Made by a program: the position numbers and the translations under genes
The notes under the pieces: generated by a model
Databases searched by the model: none
Seen by the model: the letters and a program-made list of their open reading frames with translations, nothing else
Told to the model about the DNA's origin: nothing
Source of the DNA: Planctomycetota bacterium
GTDB taxonomy: Bacteria > Planctomycetota > UBA1135 > GCA-002686595
Direction: 5' to 3'
Length of the DNA: 64,000 bases
NCBI GenBank assembly: GCA_016714045.1
Contig: JADJNY010000004.1
Coordinates: forward strand, 186,001-250,000
Shown: piece after piece, positions 45,093 to 54,275 of the stretch
Position numbering within the stretch: the first letter of the stretch is position 1
How the letters are laid out: each line of letters opens with the position of its first letter

Positions 45093-45569
45093 ATGCTCGA
45101 CCCCACCGACCGCCGCATCCTGTCCGTCCTCCAGGCCAACGCCCGCACCTCGAACGCCGACATCGCGCGCGACCTGGACATGGCGCCGTCCGCGATCCTC
45201 GAGCGCATCAAGAAGCTCGAGCAGAAGGGCTTCGTGACGGGCTACGAAGCGCGCCTCGCCGCGAAGAAGCTCGGCCTCGGGCTCACCGCGTTCGTGTTCG
45301 TGCGCGCCGAGGAGAAGGGCGGCGCGACGAAGACCGGGGCGAAGCTCGCGGCGCTCGCCGAGGTGCAGGAGGTCCACCAGGTCGCGGGCGAGGACTGCTA
45401 CCTCGTCAAGCTGCGCGTGCGCGACACGGACGACCTCGCACGGATCCTCGGCGAGGTGAAGTCGATCCCGGGCATCCAAAGCACGCGCACGACGATCGTG
45501 CTCGGGACGTTGAAGGAGACGGCGCGGATCGACCTCGCGCACCTCGACGCACCGGAGTCGGACGCATGA
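45093..45569 (+). CDS. Lrp/AsnC family transcriptional regulator
   Basis: 158 residues from MLDPTDRRILSVLQANARTS. An ATG at 45063 would add 10 residues but lies inside the inverted repeat, so 45093 is preferred. N-terminal helix-turn-helix (NADIARDLDMAPSAILERIK), then the RAM ligand/oligomer domain (VHQVAGEDCYLVKLRVRDTD). Likely an amino-acid-responsive regulator of itself and of the overlapping EamA transporter gene (ATGA overlap at 45566-45569), an arrangement typical of amino-acid exporters under Lrp control. Confidence 0.9.
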   Translation: MLDPTDRRILSVLQANARTSNADIARDLDMAPSAILERIKKLEQKGFVTGYEARLAAKKLGLGLTAFVFVRAEEKGGATKTGAKLAALAEVQEVHQVAGEDCYLVKLRVRDTDDLARILGEVKSIPGIQSTRTTIVLGTLKETARIDLAHLDAPESDA

Positions 45570-46477
45570 GCCCGCGCGACGTCTTCGAGCTCCTGCTCCT
45601 TGCAGCGATTTGGGGCGCCTCGTTCCTCTTCCAGCGCGCCGCCGCGCCCGAGCTCCCGCCCGCGGCGCTCGTCGAGATCCGCGTCGTCGTCGCGGCGCTG
45701 TTCCTCACCGGCTGGCTCGCGGCACGCGGCGCGCTCGGCCAGCTCCGCGGCCACATGAAGAAGCTCGCGCTCCTCGGTGCGATCAATTCCGCTCTGCCCT
45801 TCACGCTCTTCGCCTTCGCGACCGCGACGCTGCCCGCGGGGCTGACGTCCGTGCTCAACGCGACCACGCCGATGTTCGCCGTGCTGATCGGCTTCCTCTG
45901 GTTACGCGAACGCCTCGCGCCAGAACGCCTTCTCGGCCTCTTGATCGGCTTCGGAGGCATCGTCCTGCTCGTCTCGCACAAGCTCTCGCTCGCCGGCGAC
46001 CGCACCGCCGTGCTCGCGGGCCTGCTCGCCGCAGCGTGCTACGGGTTCTCGACGCACTACACGCGCAAGCACCTCGCCGGGATTCCGCCGCTCGCGCTGT
46101 CGGCGGGGAGCCTCATCGGCGCGAGCATCGTGCTCCTGCCCTTCGCGCTGACCTCGTTGCCGAAGGCCGTGCCGTCGACCACGTCGCTCCTCTACGCGAC
46201 GGTGCTCGGCATCGTCTGCACGGGCGTCGCCTACCTCCTCTACTTCCGCCTCCTGCGCAACGTGGGACCGACGCGCGCGATCATGGTCACCTACCTCATC
46301 CCCGTCTTCGGGATGGCGTGGGGCGCGCTCTTCCTCGCCGAACACCTGTCGCTCCAGATGCTCGCGGGCGCCGCCGTCGTGCTCACGGGCACGATGCTCG
46401 TCGTGCGCGGATCGCGGAGCGCGCAACCCAAGGTCGTGACGCCATGCCCGAACTCCCCTCCTCGACCTGCCCCGTGA
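45566..46477 (+). CDS. EamA-family (DMT superfamily) transporter
   Basis: 303 residues, about ten transmembrane helices in two EamA repeats: LLLLAAIWGASFLFQRAAAP opens the first, LLAAACYGFSTHYTRKHLAG the second. Family features such as SVLNATTPMFAVLIGFLWLR and YLIPVFGMAWGALFLAEHL are clear. Members export amino acids, purines or other metabolites. Control by the Lrp-type gene just upstream points to an amino-acid-related substrate (inference). The 3' end overlaps the rhodanese gene by 34 bp. Confidence 0.9.
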   Translation: MSPRDVFELLLLAAIWGASFLFQRAAAPELPPAALVEIRVVVAALFLTGWLAARGALGQLRGHMKKLALLGAINSALPFTLFAFATATLPAGLTSVLNATTPMFAVLIGFLWLRERLAPERLLGLLIGFGGIVLLVSHKLSLAGDRTAVLAGLLAAACYGFSTHYTRKHLAGIPPLALSAGSLIGASIVLLPFALTSLPKAVPSTTSLLYATVLGIVCTGVAYLLYFRLLRNVGPTRAIMVTYLIPVFGMAWGALFLAEHLSLQMLAGAAVVLTGTMLVVRGSRSAQPKVVTPCPNSPPRPAP

Positions 46478-46866
46478 GCGCGACCCCCGCGGCGCCGAGC
46501 GACGTCGCGGAACGCCACTTCGCGCAGCTCCTCGCGCTGGAGACCGACTGCTGGGACGTCCATGCGGCGATGGAGCGCGGCTCGCGTGCGTTCGTCGTGC
46601 TCGACGTGCGCAGTCCGGAGGCCTTCGCGCGCGGCCACGTGCCCGGGTCCGTGAACCTGCCGCACGCGCGCCTCGTCGAGCGCAACCTCGAGGCGTGGCC
46701 GAAGGAGACGCTGTTCGTCGTCTACTGCGCCGGCCCGCACTGCAACGGGGCCGATCGCGCGGCGCTGCGGCTCGCGCGCCTCGGACGGCCGGTGAAGAAG
46801 ATGATCGGCGGGGTCACGGGCTGGCTCGACGAAGGGTTCGAACTCGAGCCGAGCGCGGGGCGCTGA
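46444..46866 (+). CDS. Rhodanese-like domain protein
   Basis: 140 residues, a single rhodanese domain: FVVLDVRSPEAFARGHVPGS, then VNLPHARLVE, and the active-site loop VVYCAGPHCNGADRAALRLA with the catalytic Cys, closing KKMIGGVTGWLDEGFELE. Could transfer sulfane sulfur or serve as a thiol-binding module. No signal peptide, so cytoplasmic. The start at 46444 overlaps the end of the EamA gene, so the three genes lrp-eamA-rhodanese form one operon. Confidence 0.88.
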   Translation: MPELPSSTCPVSATPAAPSDVAERHFAQLLALETDCWDVHAAMERGSRAFVVLDVRSPEAFARGHVPGSVNLPHARLVERNLEAWPKETLFVVYCAGPHCNGADRAALRLARLGRPVKKMIGGVTGWLDEGFELEPSAGR

Positions 46867-46895
46867 ACGCGCCACGGCGGAGCTCGTTCAGCGCT
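46859..46895. terminator. Bidirectional terminator hairpin
   Basis: Inverted repeat CGCTGAAC (46861-46868) and GTTCAGCG (46886-46893), extendable to 11 bp with one wobble. It straddles the stop codons of the convergent rhodanese and DUF1272 genes, which are only 21 bp apart. Confidence 0.55.
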
Positions 46896-47178
46896 CGGTC
46901 GGTGGAACGCCGCGCCGTGCGGCGCGCAGAGGCGCGAACGCGGCCTCGTCGACGGGCTTGCGCACCTCGTCCATCCGAGGCGGGTGCTTCACGAGCGCAG
47001 TCTTCGGCCGGATCGGACGGCGCTCGAAGCCGCCGCCACAGTTCGGGCAGACGTTGGCGAGCACGCCCTCGACGCATGCGCGGCAGAACGTGCACTCGAA
47101 GGTGCAGATGCGCGCCTCCGTGCTCTCCGGCGGGAGCGCGCGGCCGCAGTGCTCGCAGGTGGGTCGGAGTTCGAGCAT
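46888..47178 (-). CDS. DUF1272 domain-containing protein, zinc-ribbon type
   Basis: 96 residues. Matches the small DUF1272 family closely: MLELRPTCEHCGRALPPEST, ARICTFECTFCRACVEGVL and NVCPNCGGGFERRPIRP. The paired Cys-x2-Cys sites (CEHC, CTFC with CRAC, CPNC) would bind zinc. Function unknown. The C-terminal 35 residues are outside the family domain. Convergent with the rhodanese gene and upstream of the DUF1579 gene on the same strand, but 76 bp apart in the opposite order of transcription. Confidence 0.9.
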   Translation of the reverse strand: MLELRPTCEHCGRALPPESTEARICTFECTFCRACVEGVLANVCPNCGGGFERRPIRPKTALVKHPPRMDEVRKPVDEAAFAPLRAARRGVPPTER

Positions 47179-47254
47179 GACGAGAGAGAAGACGTTCGGG
47201 AGCGCGCCCCGGATGCTCCGAGGACGCGCTCCACCTGCAATCGTGCGCGGCGCG

Positions 47255-47854
47255 TCAGCGCGTCGTGCGGGTGTAGTCGATCTGCATCTGCAGGTAGTCC
47301 TTGCCTTCCGGACCCTTCGCGTAGGACTTCATCACGGCGTGGTCTTCGTCGATCATCGTCTCCATGCTGCGCGTCGGGACGTATTCCCACGCCATCGGAT
47401 CGGGGCCCTGGCCCTTGTACGTGATCGTCTTCGTCGCGGGGTCGTACGAGCCTTCGAACGTCATCATGCCCGTGCCCATGTTGTCGACCCACGAGCCGAT
47501 GTAGCGCTGCTTGATGTTGTCGAAGCCCGACATACCGCGCCCGAGGAACGGCATGCCCGAGAACGTGCCCGTCGTCTTTTCCTCGACGAAACGGCCGTCC
47601 ATGACCCACGCGCACTCGCTCGTCGCGTCCGATTCACCGGCCGACGAGCCGTCGGGGTTGAACATGCGGACCTTGAGCTTCCAGTAGCCGACCTTGTGCT
47701 CGAGCATCTTGTGCGCTTCGCCCGGCATCGAATACTCCATCCACTTCGCCATCATCGCCTGCTCGTCCATCGGCGCGGCTTGGCTCGAGGTCGAGGCGCA
47801 GGAGGCGGTGAGCGCGCCGGCGACGGCGAGCAGTGCGAGGTACGTGTTCTTCAT
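47255..47854 (-). CDS. DUF1579 family lipoprotein
   Basis: 199 residues. Signal MKNTYLALLAVAGALTASCA with lipobox TASC. The mature protein begins after an Ala/Ser linker and contains HKMLEHKVGYWKLKVRMFNP, CAWVMDGRFVEEKTTGTFSG and GYDNIKQRYIG-like sequence (GFDNIKQRYIGSWVDNMGTG), all typical of DUF1579, a lipocalin-like barrel family of unknown role. Start at 47854 fixed by the signal peptide. Anchored in the envelope. Probably monocistronic. Confidence 0.88.
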   Translation of the reverse strand: MKNTYLALLAVAGALTASCASTSSQAAPMDEQAMMAKWMEYSMPGEAHKMLEHKVGYWKLKVRMFNPDGSSAGESDATSECAWVMDGRFVEEKTTGTFSGMPFLGRGMSGFDNIKQRYIGSWVDNMGTGMMTFEGSYDPATKTITYKGQGPDPMAWEYVPTRSMETMIDEDHAVMKSYAKGPEGKDYLQMQIDYTRTTR

Positions 47855-48282
47855 CGGTCGTTTCCTTGTCGTGCGGGTGGGGAGCGCGATGCGCGTCCCG
47901 GGGTTCCATGAGTTGAAGCGCGCGGCACCCACCCGAGCTGCGCCGGCCGTGAGGCCGAAACGCGCCTGCTTGCCGCTCGTTTCGAGGGCGACAGGGTAGC
48001 GATCGGAGTCGAGCTCGACGATGGAAGGCCGGCTTCGAAGGTCTCTTCCGTGCTGCGGCGCGAGTCTTTGGCCGCGGTTTCGCACTCGTTGCGAGTGCAC
48101 GCTCCTGTTTCGGGGTGTGCACGCGCCGTGCGACCTCGCACACGGAGACGGGACGACGCCCGCGGCCGCATGGACGTCCACTCGGCGCCAGACGCGAAGC
48201 TGGCCGCGAGGCGCGCGCCTCACGGCCAGCGGGTCACGTCCGCGCCGCAGCCTCGTCGGCTACGACGGAGAGGTGGTTCAGG
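47855..48282. other. Intergenic region, no gene seen
   Basis: 428 bp upstream of the DUF1579 gene and downstream of the FG-GAP gene (both minus strand). Open frames cross it but are Arg-rich shadows. It must contain the DUF1579 promoter; no specific element, repeat or RNA was identified. Confidence 0.4.
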
Positions 48283-51200
48283 TCACGGCCCCCACACGAG
48301 CTCCAATCCGTTCGACAGGTTGAACGTCGAGGGCGGGCAGAAGCCTGCGGACGCGTTGCGGTACCAGACCTGATAGCGGCGCACGCCGGGCTGCGTGACC
48401 TGGCCGCGGATCGACACGAGCTGCGTCACGCCGAAGCCGAAGGTCGAGCTGTTGCCCGTGTTGAAGCGCGTCCCGAGGCGGATGAGCGTGCCGTCGAGGC
48501 ACAAGAGACCGTCGCCGAGCACCGCGCCCGCGCCGCCGTTCGACACGCCGGTGCCTTGGAAGTAGAGCGACGTCGTGCCCGTCATCTGCGCCGCGTGGAG
48601 GAGCACGGAGTCGGCGCCGAGGCTCGCGATGCCGCTCGAGTCGAGCTTCGCCGCGTTGCCCGTCGAGTTGTTGCAGCCGCGTCCCGCGCCCGGCGCGCTC
48701 GCGTTGCCGCACGGGCACGCCGTGCCGCTGCCATCGCCGAAGCAGAAGGGCGTGCCCGAGCCGCTCGACGCGCCGACCTTCGACTCGGTGATCGCGTTGC
48801 CCGCGGCGCTGATCCACGGCGAGCGCGGGAAGCGCGGGTTGTCGCTCAGCGTGCGCACCCGCCAGTGGTACGGCGTCGAGCCCACGAGTCCGACGACGAG
48901 CTCGGAGAGGTCCGCGAACGAGCCCGCGACGGGCGCGCCCGTGTCCGTGAACGCCGCACTGCGACCGAGCGCCGCGCCGTTGAACGGGACGCCGAGCGGC
49001 TTGACCTCGTACTCGAGCGCGACCGCGGCGCGCCCCGCGGCGCTGCGCGCGCGAGCGCGGAGCTGGAAGCTCGTGTCGAGCGAGTTGCCGTACAGCGGGA
49101 TCGGCGCCGAGCCGTCGCTGCGCAGTTGCCGCGGCAGGCGCGCGAGCCCCGCTCCTTCGCCGCCGTAGTAGAGGTACGCGCGGCCTTCGTCGCTTTGCCC
49201 GCCGTCGAAGGCCTCCGCCGCGACGATCGCGTCCGCGAAGCCGTCGCCGTTCACGTCGCCTGCGCCCGCTACTGAGTTGCCGAAGCTCGACGACGCCTGG
49301 TCGTTCTCGCCGTTCCATGCGGCCGTCGCCGCGAGACCGCCCGCGGAGCCGAGGTAGAGCGACGCGCGACCCTCGTCTGTCTGTCCGTTGTCGAACGCCG
49401 GAGCGCCGACGAGCACATCGCCGTAGCCGTCGCCGTTCACGTCACCGACGCCCGCGACGCTCGCGCCGAAGCGCGCGCTCACCTGGTTCGATTCGTAGGT
49501 TGCGTTCGGCGCGAGCGCGAGGCCACTCACCGAGCCGTGGAAAACGGACACACGGCCCTCGTCGACCTGTCCGTTGTCATACGACGGCGCCGCCACGAGC
49601 ACGTCGCTGAAGCCATCGCCGTTCACGTCGCCGGCGTTCGCCACGGCCTGTCCGCCGAACGCGTTCGCCTGGTTGGTCTCGAAGCTCCAGCTCGGCACGC
49701 TCGCCGGGCCCGTCGCCGAGCCGTGGAACACGAACACTGCGCCTTCGTTCGCCTCTCCGTTCGTGAAGAACGGCGCGCCGGCGAGCACGTCTCCGTGTCC
49801 GTCTCCGTTCACGTCGCCGACGAGCGCGAGCGAGTTGCCGAGCAGCGCGCCGACGACGTTGCTCTCGTACGTCCAGCTCGCGACGACCGGGAGACCGGCG
49901 GGCGAGCCGTAGTAGAGGAACACCTTGCCCTCGGCGGACTCGCCGTTCGTCCACTGGATCGCGCCCGCGAGCACGTCCGAGTAGCCGTCGCCGTTCACGT
50001 CGCCGTTGCCCGCGACCGCGAAGCCGAACAACGCGTTCGACTGATTGCTCTCGACCTGCCACGCCGGAGCCGTGTTCAGCCCGAGCGGATGGCCGAGGTA
50101 GACGTACGCGGCGCCCTCGTTCGCCTCGCCGTTCGTGTACGAGCACGCGCCCACGATCACGTCGTCGTAGCCGTCGCCGTTCACGTCGCCCGCGGCCGAG
50201 ACGCTGATGCCGAAGAACGCGGCCGCCACGTTGCTTTCGAGCAGCGCCGCGGGCGTCGTCGCGAGCCCGCTCGCGCCGCCGAGGTACACGAAGGCCGCGC
50301 CCTCGTCCGTCTCGCCGTTGTCGTAGAGCCACGCGCCGACGATCACGTCGTCGTAGCCGTCCGCGTTCACGTCGCCCGCGCGCGCGACCGAGTGGCCCGA
50401 GTTCGAGAAGGGCTGGTCGCTCTCCGCGGTCCACGCCGGAGCGAGCGCGAGGCCGTTCGCCCCGCCCGTGAAGAGGTAGGTGCGCCCCTCGTCCGCCTGG
50501 CCGCTGTCGTAGAGCGGCGCGCCGACGATCACGTCGCCGTAGCCGTCGCCGTTCACGTCGCCCGCGCTCGCCACCCAGCGGCCGAAGTCGCCGACGGGCT
50601 GGTTCGACTCGGAGGTCCACGCCGGCGTCGTCGCAAGCCCGCTCGCGCCTCCCAGGTACAGGAACGCGCGGCCTTCGTCCGACTGGCCGGCGTCGTAGAG
50701 CGGCGCGCCGACGACGACGTCCGCGTACCCGTCGCCGTTCACGTCGCCCGCGCATGCGGCGCCCGTGCCGAAGCGCGCGCCCGCTTGATCGCTCTCGACC
50801 GTCCACGCGGGCGTCAGGGCGAGACCCGCGGCACCGCCGAGGAACACGAGCGTGCGCCCCTCGTCCGCCTGGCCGTTGTCGAAGCCCGGTGCGCCGACGA
50901 GCACGTCGCCGTAGCCGTCGCCGTTCACGTCACCCGCGCCGGCGCAGGGGTTGCCGAGGCCCGCGTCGATCTGGTTCGACTCGAAGGTCCACGCCGCGCT
51001 CGTCGCGAGCCCGCCCGCGCTGCCGAGGTACAGGAACGCCTTGCCCTCTCCGGATTGGCCGCCGTTGAACGTCGGCGCGCCGACGACCACGTCCGCGAAG
51101 CCGTCCGCGTTGACGTCGCCCGCGCCGGCGACGCAGTTGCCGTAGAGCGCGTTGGTCAGGTTGCCCTCGACGCTCCAGCTCTCCGTCAACGCCGGCCCGG

Positions 51201-52464
51201 TCGGCGAGCCGAGGTACATCCACGCCTTGCCTTCGTTCGTCTGGCCGTTCGTCCACTGGATGCCGCCGACGAGGATGTCGTCGTAGCCGTCCGCGTTGAC
51301 GTCGCCCGCGTTGCCGACGGAGATCGCGTAGAGCGCGCTCGCCTGGTTGCTCTCGGCGCTCCACGCGGGAACGAGCGACGGGCCCGCGGGCGAGCCCAAG
51401 TAGACATAGGCGCTGCCCTCGGCCGCTTGTCCGTTCGAGTACGTGCACGCGCCGACGAGCAGGTCGTCGATGCCGTCCCCGTTCACGTCCCCCGCCGCGG
51501 AGACGCTGACGCCGTAAAACGCGCCCGTATTGTTGATCTCGTTCGTCCACACCGGCGAGAGCGCGAGCCCGCTCGCCGAACCGAGGTAGACGTAGGCGCG
51601 TCCCTCGTCCGTCTGGCCGTTGTCGTAGAACCACGCGCCGACGACGACGTCGCCGAAGCCGTCCGCGTTCACGTCGCCGGCGGCGGCGACGCTGATGCCG
51701 AACTGCGCGCTCGCCTGGTTCGACTCCGCGGTCCACGTCGGACCGGTGAGGAGCGGGTCGATCGTCAGCGGGTAGTCCGCGTCGCGGTCGTCGACGTGCA
51801 CCTCGAGCCCGTCCGGCGTGGCGACGAGGCGCGCGGAGAGCGCGCGCCCGGCCGCGTCGAAGGCCGCGAGGTCGCGGTAGCGCGCCCGGACCTCGCCATC
51901 GCAGTCGCGCAGGCTCGCGGAACGCTCGTCTTCGGCGAGCAGCACGTCGAGCCCGCCTTCGAGGCCGAGTTGGAGCACGACCGGCCGCGCGCGATCCCCC
52001 GCGACGGGCGTCGCGAGCGTCCAGCCCTGCTCGAGGCCGCGCTCGTCGTTCACGAACCACTCGGTGACCGTGCCGCGCACGAGCTCGGCCCGCGCGCCGT
52101 TCGAGCGCAGCTCGCCCGCGGGGACGCGCTCCACCGCCCCCGCGCGACCGAGGCCGCGCGTCGTGAGCTCGAGCGACCACGGGTCGTCACGACGCGGATC
52201 GCGCGGCTCGGCGCGGAGCCCGCGCGTGTCGAGCACGAAGCGCAGCTCCTGCGCGCGGTTCGGAGCGCTGATCGAGCCGTCGTCGCGCGGTGAGAAGGAG
52301 TACTCCGAGCGCGCGAGGTCGGCGCGCACCGTCTCGACCCAGGTCTCGGAGGCGGGGCTCGGGCTGGACGGGGTGCCGGCGCGCGTCAGGGGCGCGAGCG
52401 CGAGCAGGCCGAGGACAGCGAAGGAAGCGTTCGGGCGCGAACGCCCGGGGAGCAGTCGGGACAT
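48283..52464 (-). CDS. Giant secreted FG-GAP protein, 14 repeats plus Cys-rich C-terminal module
   Basis: 1,393 residues. Signal peptide from MSRLLPGRSRPNASFAVLG. An N-terminal domain of about 230 residues (ending DADYPLTIDPLLTGPTW) precedes 14 FG-GAP repeats of about 62 residues, each with AGDVNxDGxxDVxVGA and a GQxDEGRAYVYLG strand; the DxNxDGxxD loops bind calcium in integrin-type propellers. A fibronectin-like segment follows, then FCFGDGSGTACPCGN with GRGCNNSTGN and a final beta domain. Likely a cell-surface adhesin or structural protein. Start at 52464 chosen for the signal peptide. Codon use is like the neighbours. Confidence 0.9.
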   Translation of the reverse strand: MSRLLPGRSRPNASFAVLGLLALAPLTRAGTPSSPSPASETWVETVRADLARSEYSFSPRDDGSISAPNRAQELRFVLDTRGLRAEPRDPRRDDPWSLELTTRGLGRAGAVERVPAGELRSNGARAELVRGTVTEWFVNDERGLEQGWTLATPVAGDRARPVVLQLGLEGGLDVLLAEDERSASLRDCDGEVRARYRDLAAFDAAGRALSARLVATPDGLEVHVDDRDADYPLTIDPLLTGPTWTAESNQASAQFGISVAAAGDVNADGFGDVVVGAWFYDNGQTDEGRAYVYLGSASGLALSPVWTNEINNTGAFYGVSVSAAGDVNGDGIDDLLVGACTYSNGQAAEGSAYVYLGSPAGPSLVPAWSAESNQASALYAISVGNAGDVNADGYDDILVGGIQWTNGQTNEGKAWMYLGSPTGPALTESWSVEGNLTNALYGNCVAGAGDVNADGFADVVVGAPTFNGGQSGEGKAFLYLGSAGGLATSAAWTFESNQIDAGLGNPCAGAGDVNGDGYGDVLVGAPGFDNGQADEGRTLVFLGGAAGLALTPAWTVESDQAGARFGTGAACAGDVNGDGYADVVVGAPLYDAGQSDEGRAFLYLGGASGLATTPAWTSESNQPVGDFGRWVASAGDVNGDGYGDVIVGAPLYDSGQADEGRTYLFTGGANGLALAPAWTAESDQPFSNSGHSVARAGDVNADGYDDVIVGAWLYDNGETDEGAAFVYLGGASGLATTPAALLESNVAAAFFGISVSAAGDVNGDGYDDVIVGACSYTNGEANEGAAYVYLGHPLGLNTAPAWQVESNQSNALFGFAVAGNGDVNGDGYSDVLAGAIQWTNGESAEGKVFLYYGSPAGLPVVASWTYESNVVGALLGNSLALVGDVNGDGHGDVLAGAPFFTNGEANEGAVFVFHGSATGPASVPSWSFETNQANAFGGQAVANAGDVNGDGFSDVLVAAPSYDNGQVDEGRVSVFHGSVSGLALAPNATYESNQVSARFGASVAGVGDVNGDGYGDVLVGAPAFDNGQTDEGRASLYLGSAGGLAATAAWNGENDQASSSFGNSVAGAGDVNGDGFADAIVAAEAFDGGQSDEGRAYLYYGGEGAGLARLPRQLRSDGSAPIPLYGNSLDTSFQLRARARSAAGRAAVALEYEVKPLGVPFNGAALGRSAAFTDTGAPVAGSFADLSELVVGLVGSTPYHWRVRTLSDNPRFPRSPWISAAGNAITESKVGASSGSGTPFCFGDGSGTACPCGNASAPGAGRGCNNSTGNAAKLDSSGIASLGADSVLLHAAQMTGTTSLYFQGTGVSNGGAGAVLGDGLLCLDGTLIRLGTRFNTGNSSTFGFGVTQLVSIRGQVTQPGVRRYQVWYRNASAGFCPPSTFNLSNGLELVWGP

Positions 52465-52739
52465 GGAAACCTCGAACGGAAGGGGGAAGCGCGCTTCCCG
52501 GCGCAGCACGGGAGCCTGCCAAGGGTCCGAGTCATCCTAGGCAGGTTCGAAGGGGTGGATACGGGGTGAGTTGCGCCTGGGTGCGGGTTCGGAGGAGAGG
52601 AGACGGGGCCGTGTGGGAGGGGGCGGGCGCGTGGGTATGGAGAGGCCCCGCACTGGGGTGTGGGGGCAGGAGGGAGTGCGGAACCATGGAGCGAGCTGGG
52701 TTCAAAGGCCTGGAGAACAACAGGTTGGGCTCAGAGGTC

Positions 52740-52763
52740 GTATTATACTTGTGCGTATAATAC
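52740..52763. promoter_or_regulatory. Palindromic double -10 promoter/operator
   Basis: GTATTATAC (52740-52748), six bases, GTATAATAC (52755-52763): a perfect 9-bp inverted repeat that puts a consensus TATAAT on each strand, in otherwise 70% G+C DNA. The plus-strand box at 52756-52761 would start transcription near 52768, only 8-17 bases before the ATPase start codon. A GGGGG/CCCCC hairpin (52766-52784) follows. The rest of the 311-bp gap shows no gene. Confidence 0.65.
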
Positions 52764-52775
52764 CCGGGGGTTTTC

Positions 52776-54167
52776 ATGCCCCCCATGTTCCTCGGCCGTG
52801 ACCGCGAGCTCGCCTTCCTGGACGAGCTCCATGCTTCCAACCGCCCCGAGCTCTTCGTCCTCTACGGCCGTCGCCGGGTGGGCAAGACGGAGCTCCTCCA
52901 GCAGTTCTGCGCGAAGCGTCGCGCGGTGTACTTCCTCGCGGCGCAGGTGCGCGAGAAGGACAACCTGCGCGCGTTCCGCGATGCGCTCGCGGCGGCGCTC
53001 GACGAGCCGCTCGCGGCGCAGGTCGAGTTCGCGGACTGGACCGCGGCGCTCAACTTCTGCGCGGAGCTCTCGAAGGCCTCGACGGAGGGCACGTCGGGCG
53101 CGACGAAGCGCGGACGGCTCGTCGTCGTGCTCGACGAGTTCCCCTACCTGTGCGAGTCGACGCGCGGCCTGACGTCGCAGCTCCAGCGGTTCTGGGACAC
53201 GCGCGGGAAGAACTCGAACCTCGTGCTCGTGCTGTGCGGCAGCCAGGTCTCGTTCATGGAGAACGAGGTGCTGGCCGAGCGCTCGCCTCTGTTCGGCCGG
53301 CGCACGGCGCAGCGCAAGCTCGCGCCGCTCGAGCCCGAGGACACGCTGCCCTTCTTCCCCCGGTGGAGCGTGCGCGAGCGCGTGCTCGCCTACGCGATCC
53401 TCGGCGGCATGCCCGCGTACCTGCGGCGCTTCGACGACGCGCGCTCGCTCGAGGAGAACGTGCTGCGCGAGTGCCTGCGGCCCGAGGGCTACCTCTTCGA
53501 CGAGGTGCAGTTCCTCCTGCGCTCGGAGCTGTCGCAGCCCGCCACGTACAACTCGCTCCTCTCCGCGATCGCGCGCGGCAACGACAAGGTCGGCGACATC
53601 GCGCTCGCGGTCGGCGTCGACACGCCGCACGCGAACAAGTACCTGACGACGTTGCGCGAGCTGCAGCTCGTCGATCGCGAGGTGCCGCTGACCGATCCGG
53701 ACCCGCTGCGCTCGCGTCGCGGCACGTACCGCGTCGCGGACCGCTTCCTCGCCTTCCACTTCCGCCACATCCAGCCGCACGTGTCGCTGATCCAGGCCGG
53801 ACGCGGCGCGCGCGTCCTGGAAGAGTTCGTGCAGCCCGACTTCGAACGGCTCTTCGACGAGGCGCGCGCGGACTTCGTGCTGTCGCACCTGCGGCGCAAG
53901 GCCGCGGAGGCGCTCGGCGAGGAGGTCGTCGAGTGCGGCCGCCACGCCGGTCGCTTCGTCCGCGCCGTCGGACGCACCGCGAACGGCACGGGCGTCGCCG
54001 CGATCGTCGTCCCCGACGGCGAACGCTCGACCGCGGCGCTCGAGAGCGAGCTCGCGGACCTGCGCAAGGCGCTCGGACCGCGCATCGAAAAGCTCGTCTA
54101 CGGCATGAGCACGCGCCCCGACCGCCCCCTCGAGGTCGAACACGTACCGAAGGGCGCGCTCATCTGA
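52776..54167 (+). CDS. ATPase of the archaeal-type ATPase_2/DUF234 family
   Basis: 463 residues. P-loop domain: FLGRDRELAFLDELHASNRP, Walker A YGRRRVGKTELLQQF, Walker B RLVVVLDEFPYLCE, and LVLVLCGSQVSFMENEVLAE as sensor. A winged-helix region follows (NDKVGDIALAVGVDTPHANK), then a C-terminal DUF234 domain (FERLFDEARADFVLSHLRRK), thought to be nuclease-like. Such genes are common in archaea and scattered in bacteria, suggesting horizontal spread. ATG at 52785 is an alternative start (MFLGRD). Expressed from the palindromic promoter just upstream. Confidence 0.85.
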   Translation: MPPMFLGRDRELAFLDELHASNRPELFVLYGRRRVGKTELLQQFCAKRRAVYFLAAQVREKDNLRAFRDALAAALDEPLAAQVEFADWTAALNFCAELSKASTEGTSGATKRGRLVVVLDEFPYLCESTRGLTSQLQRFWDTRGKNSNLVLVLCGSQVSFMENEVLAERSPLFGRRTAQRKLAPLEPEDTLPFFPRWSVRERVLAYAILGGMPAYLRRFDDARSLEENVLRECLRPEGYLFDEVQFLLRSELSQPATYNSLLSAIARGNDKVGDIALAVGVDTPHANKYLTTLRELQLVDREVPLTDPDPLRSRRGTYRVADRFLAFHFRHIQPHVSLIQAGRGARVLEEFVQPDFERLFDEARADFVLSHLRRKAAEALGEEVVECGRHAGRFVRAVGRTANGTGVAAIVVPDGERSTAALESELADLRKALGPRIEKLVYGMSTRPDRPLEVEHVPKGALI

Positions 54168-54275
54168 GCCACACAGCCAAGGAGGCTCGCGGCGCAACCA
54201 CCCATCACCCCGCGCCGGTTGCTGAGCTGCTACTCTCGAACGAGCTCGCGCTGCGCGCGCATCCTCGCCGTGCCG

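Noticed and set aside
49537..52293. A 918-codon plus-strand open frame opposite the FG-GAP gene.
   Set aside because: Its Arg/Val/Ala/His repeats mirror the FG-GAP repeats in antisense; no start context and no known domain.
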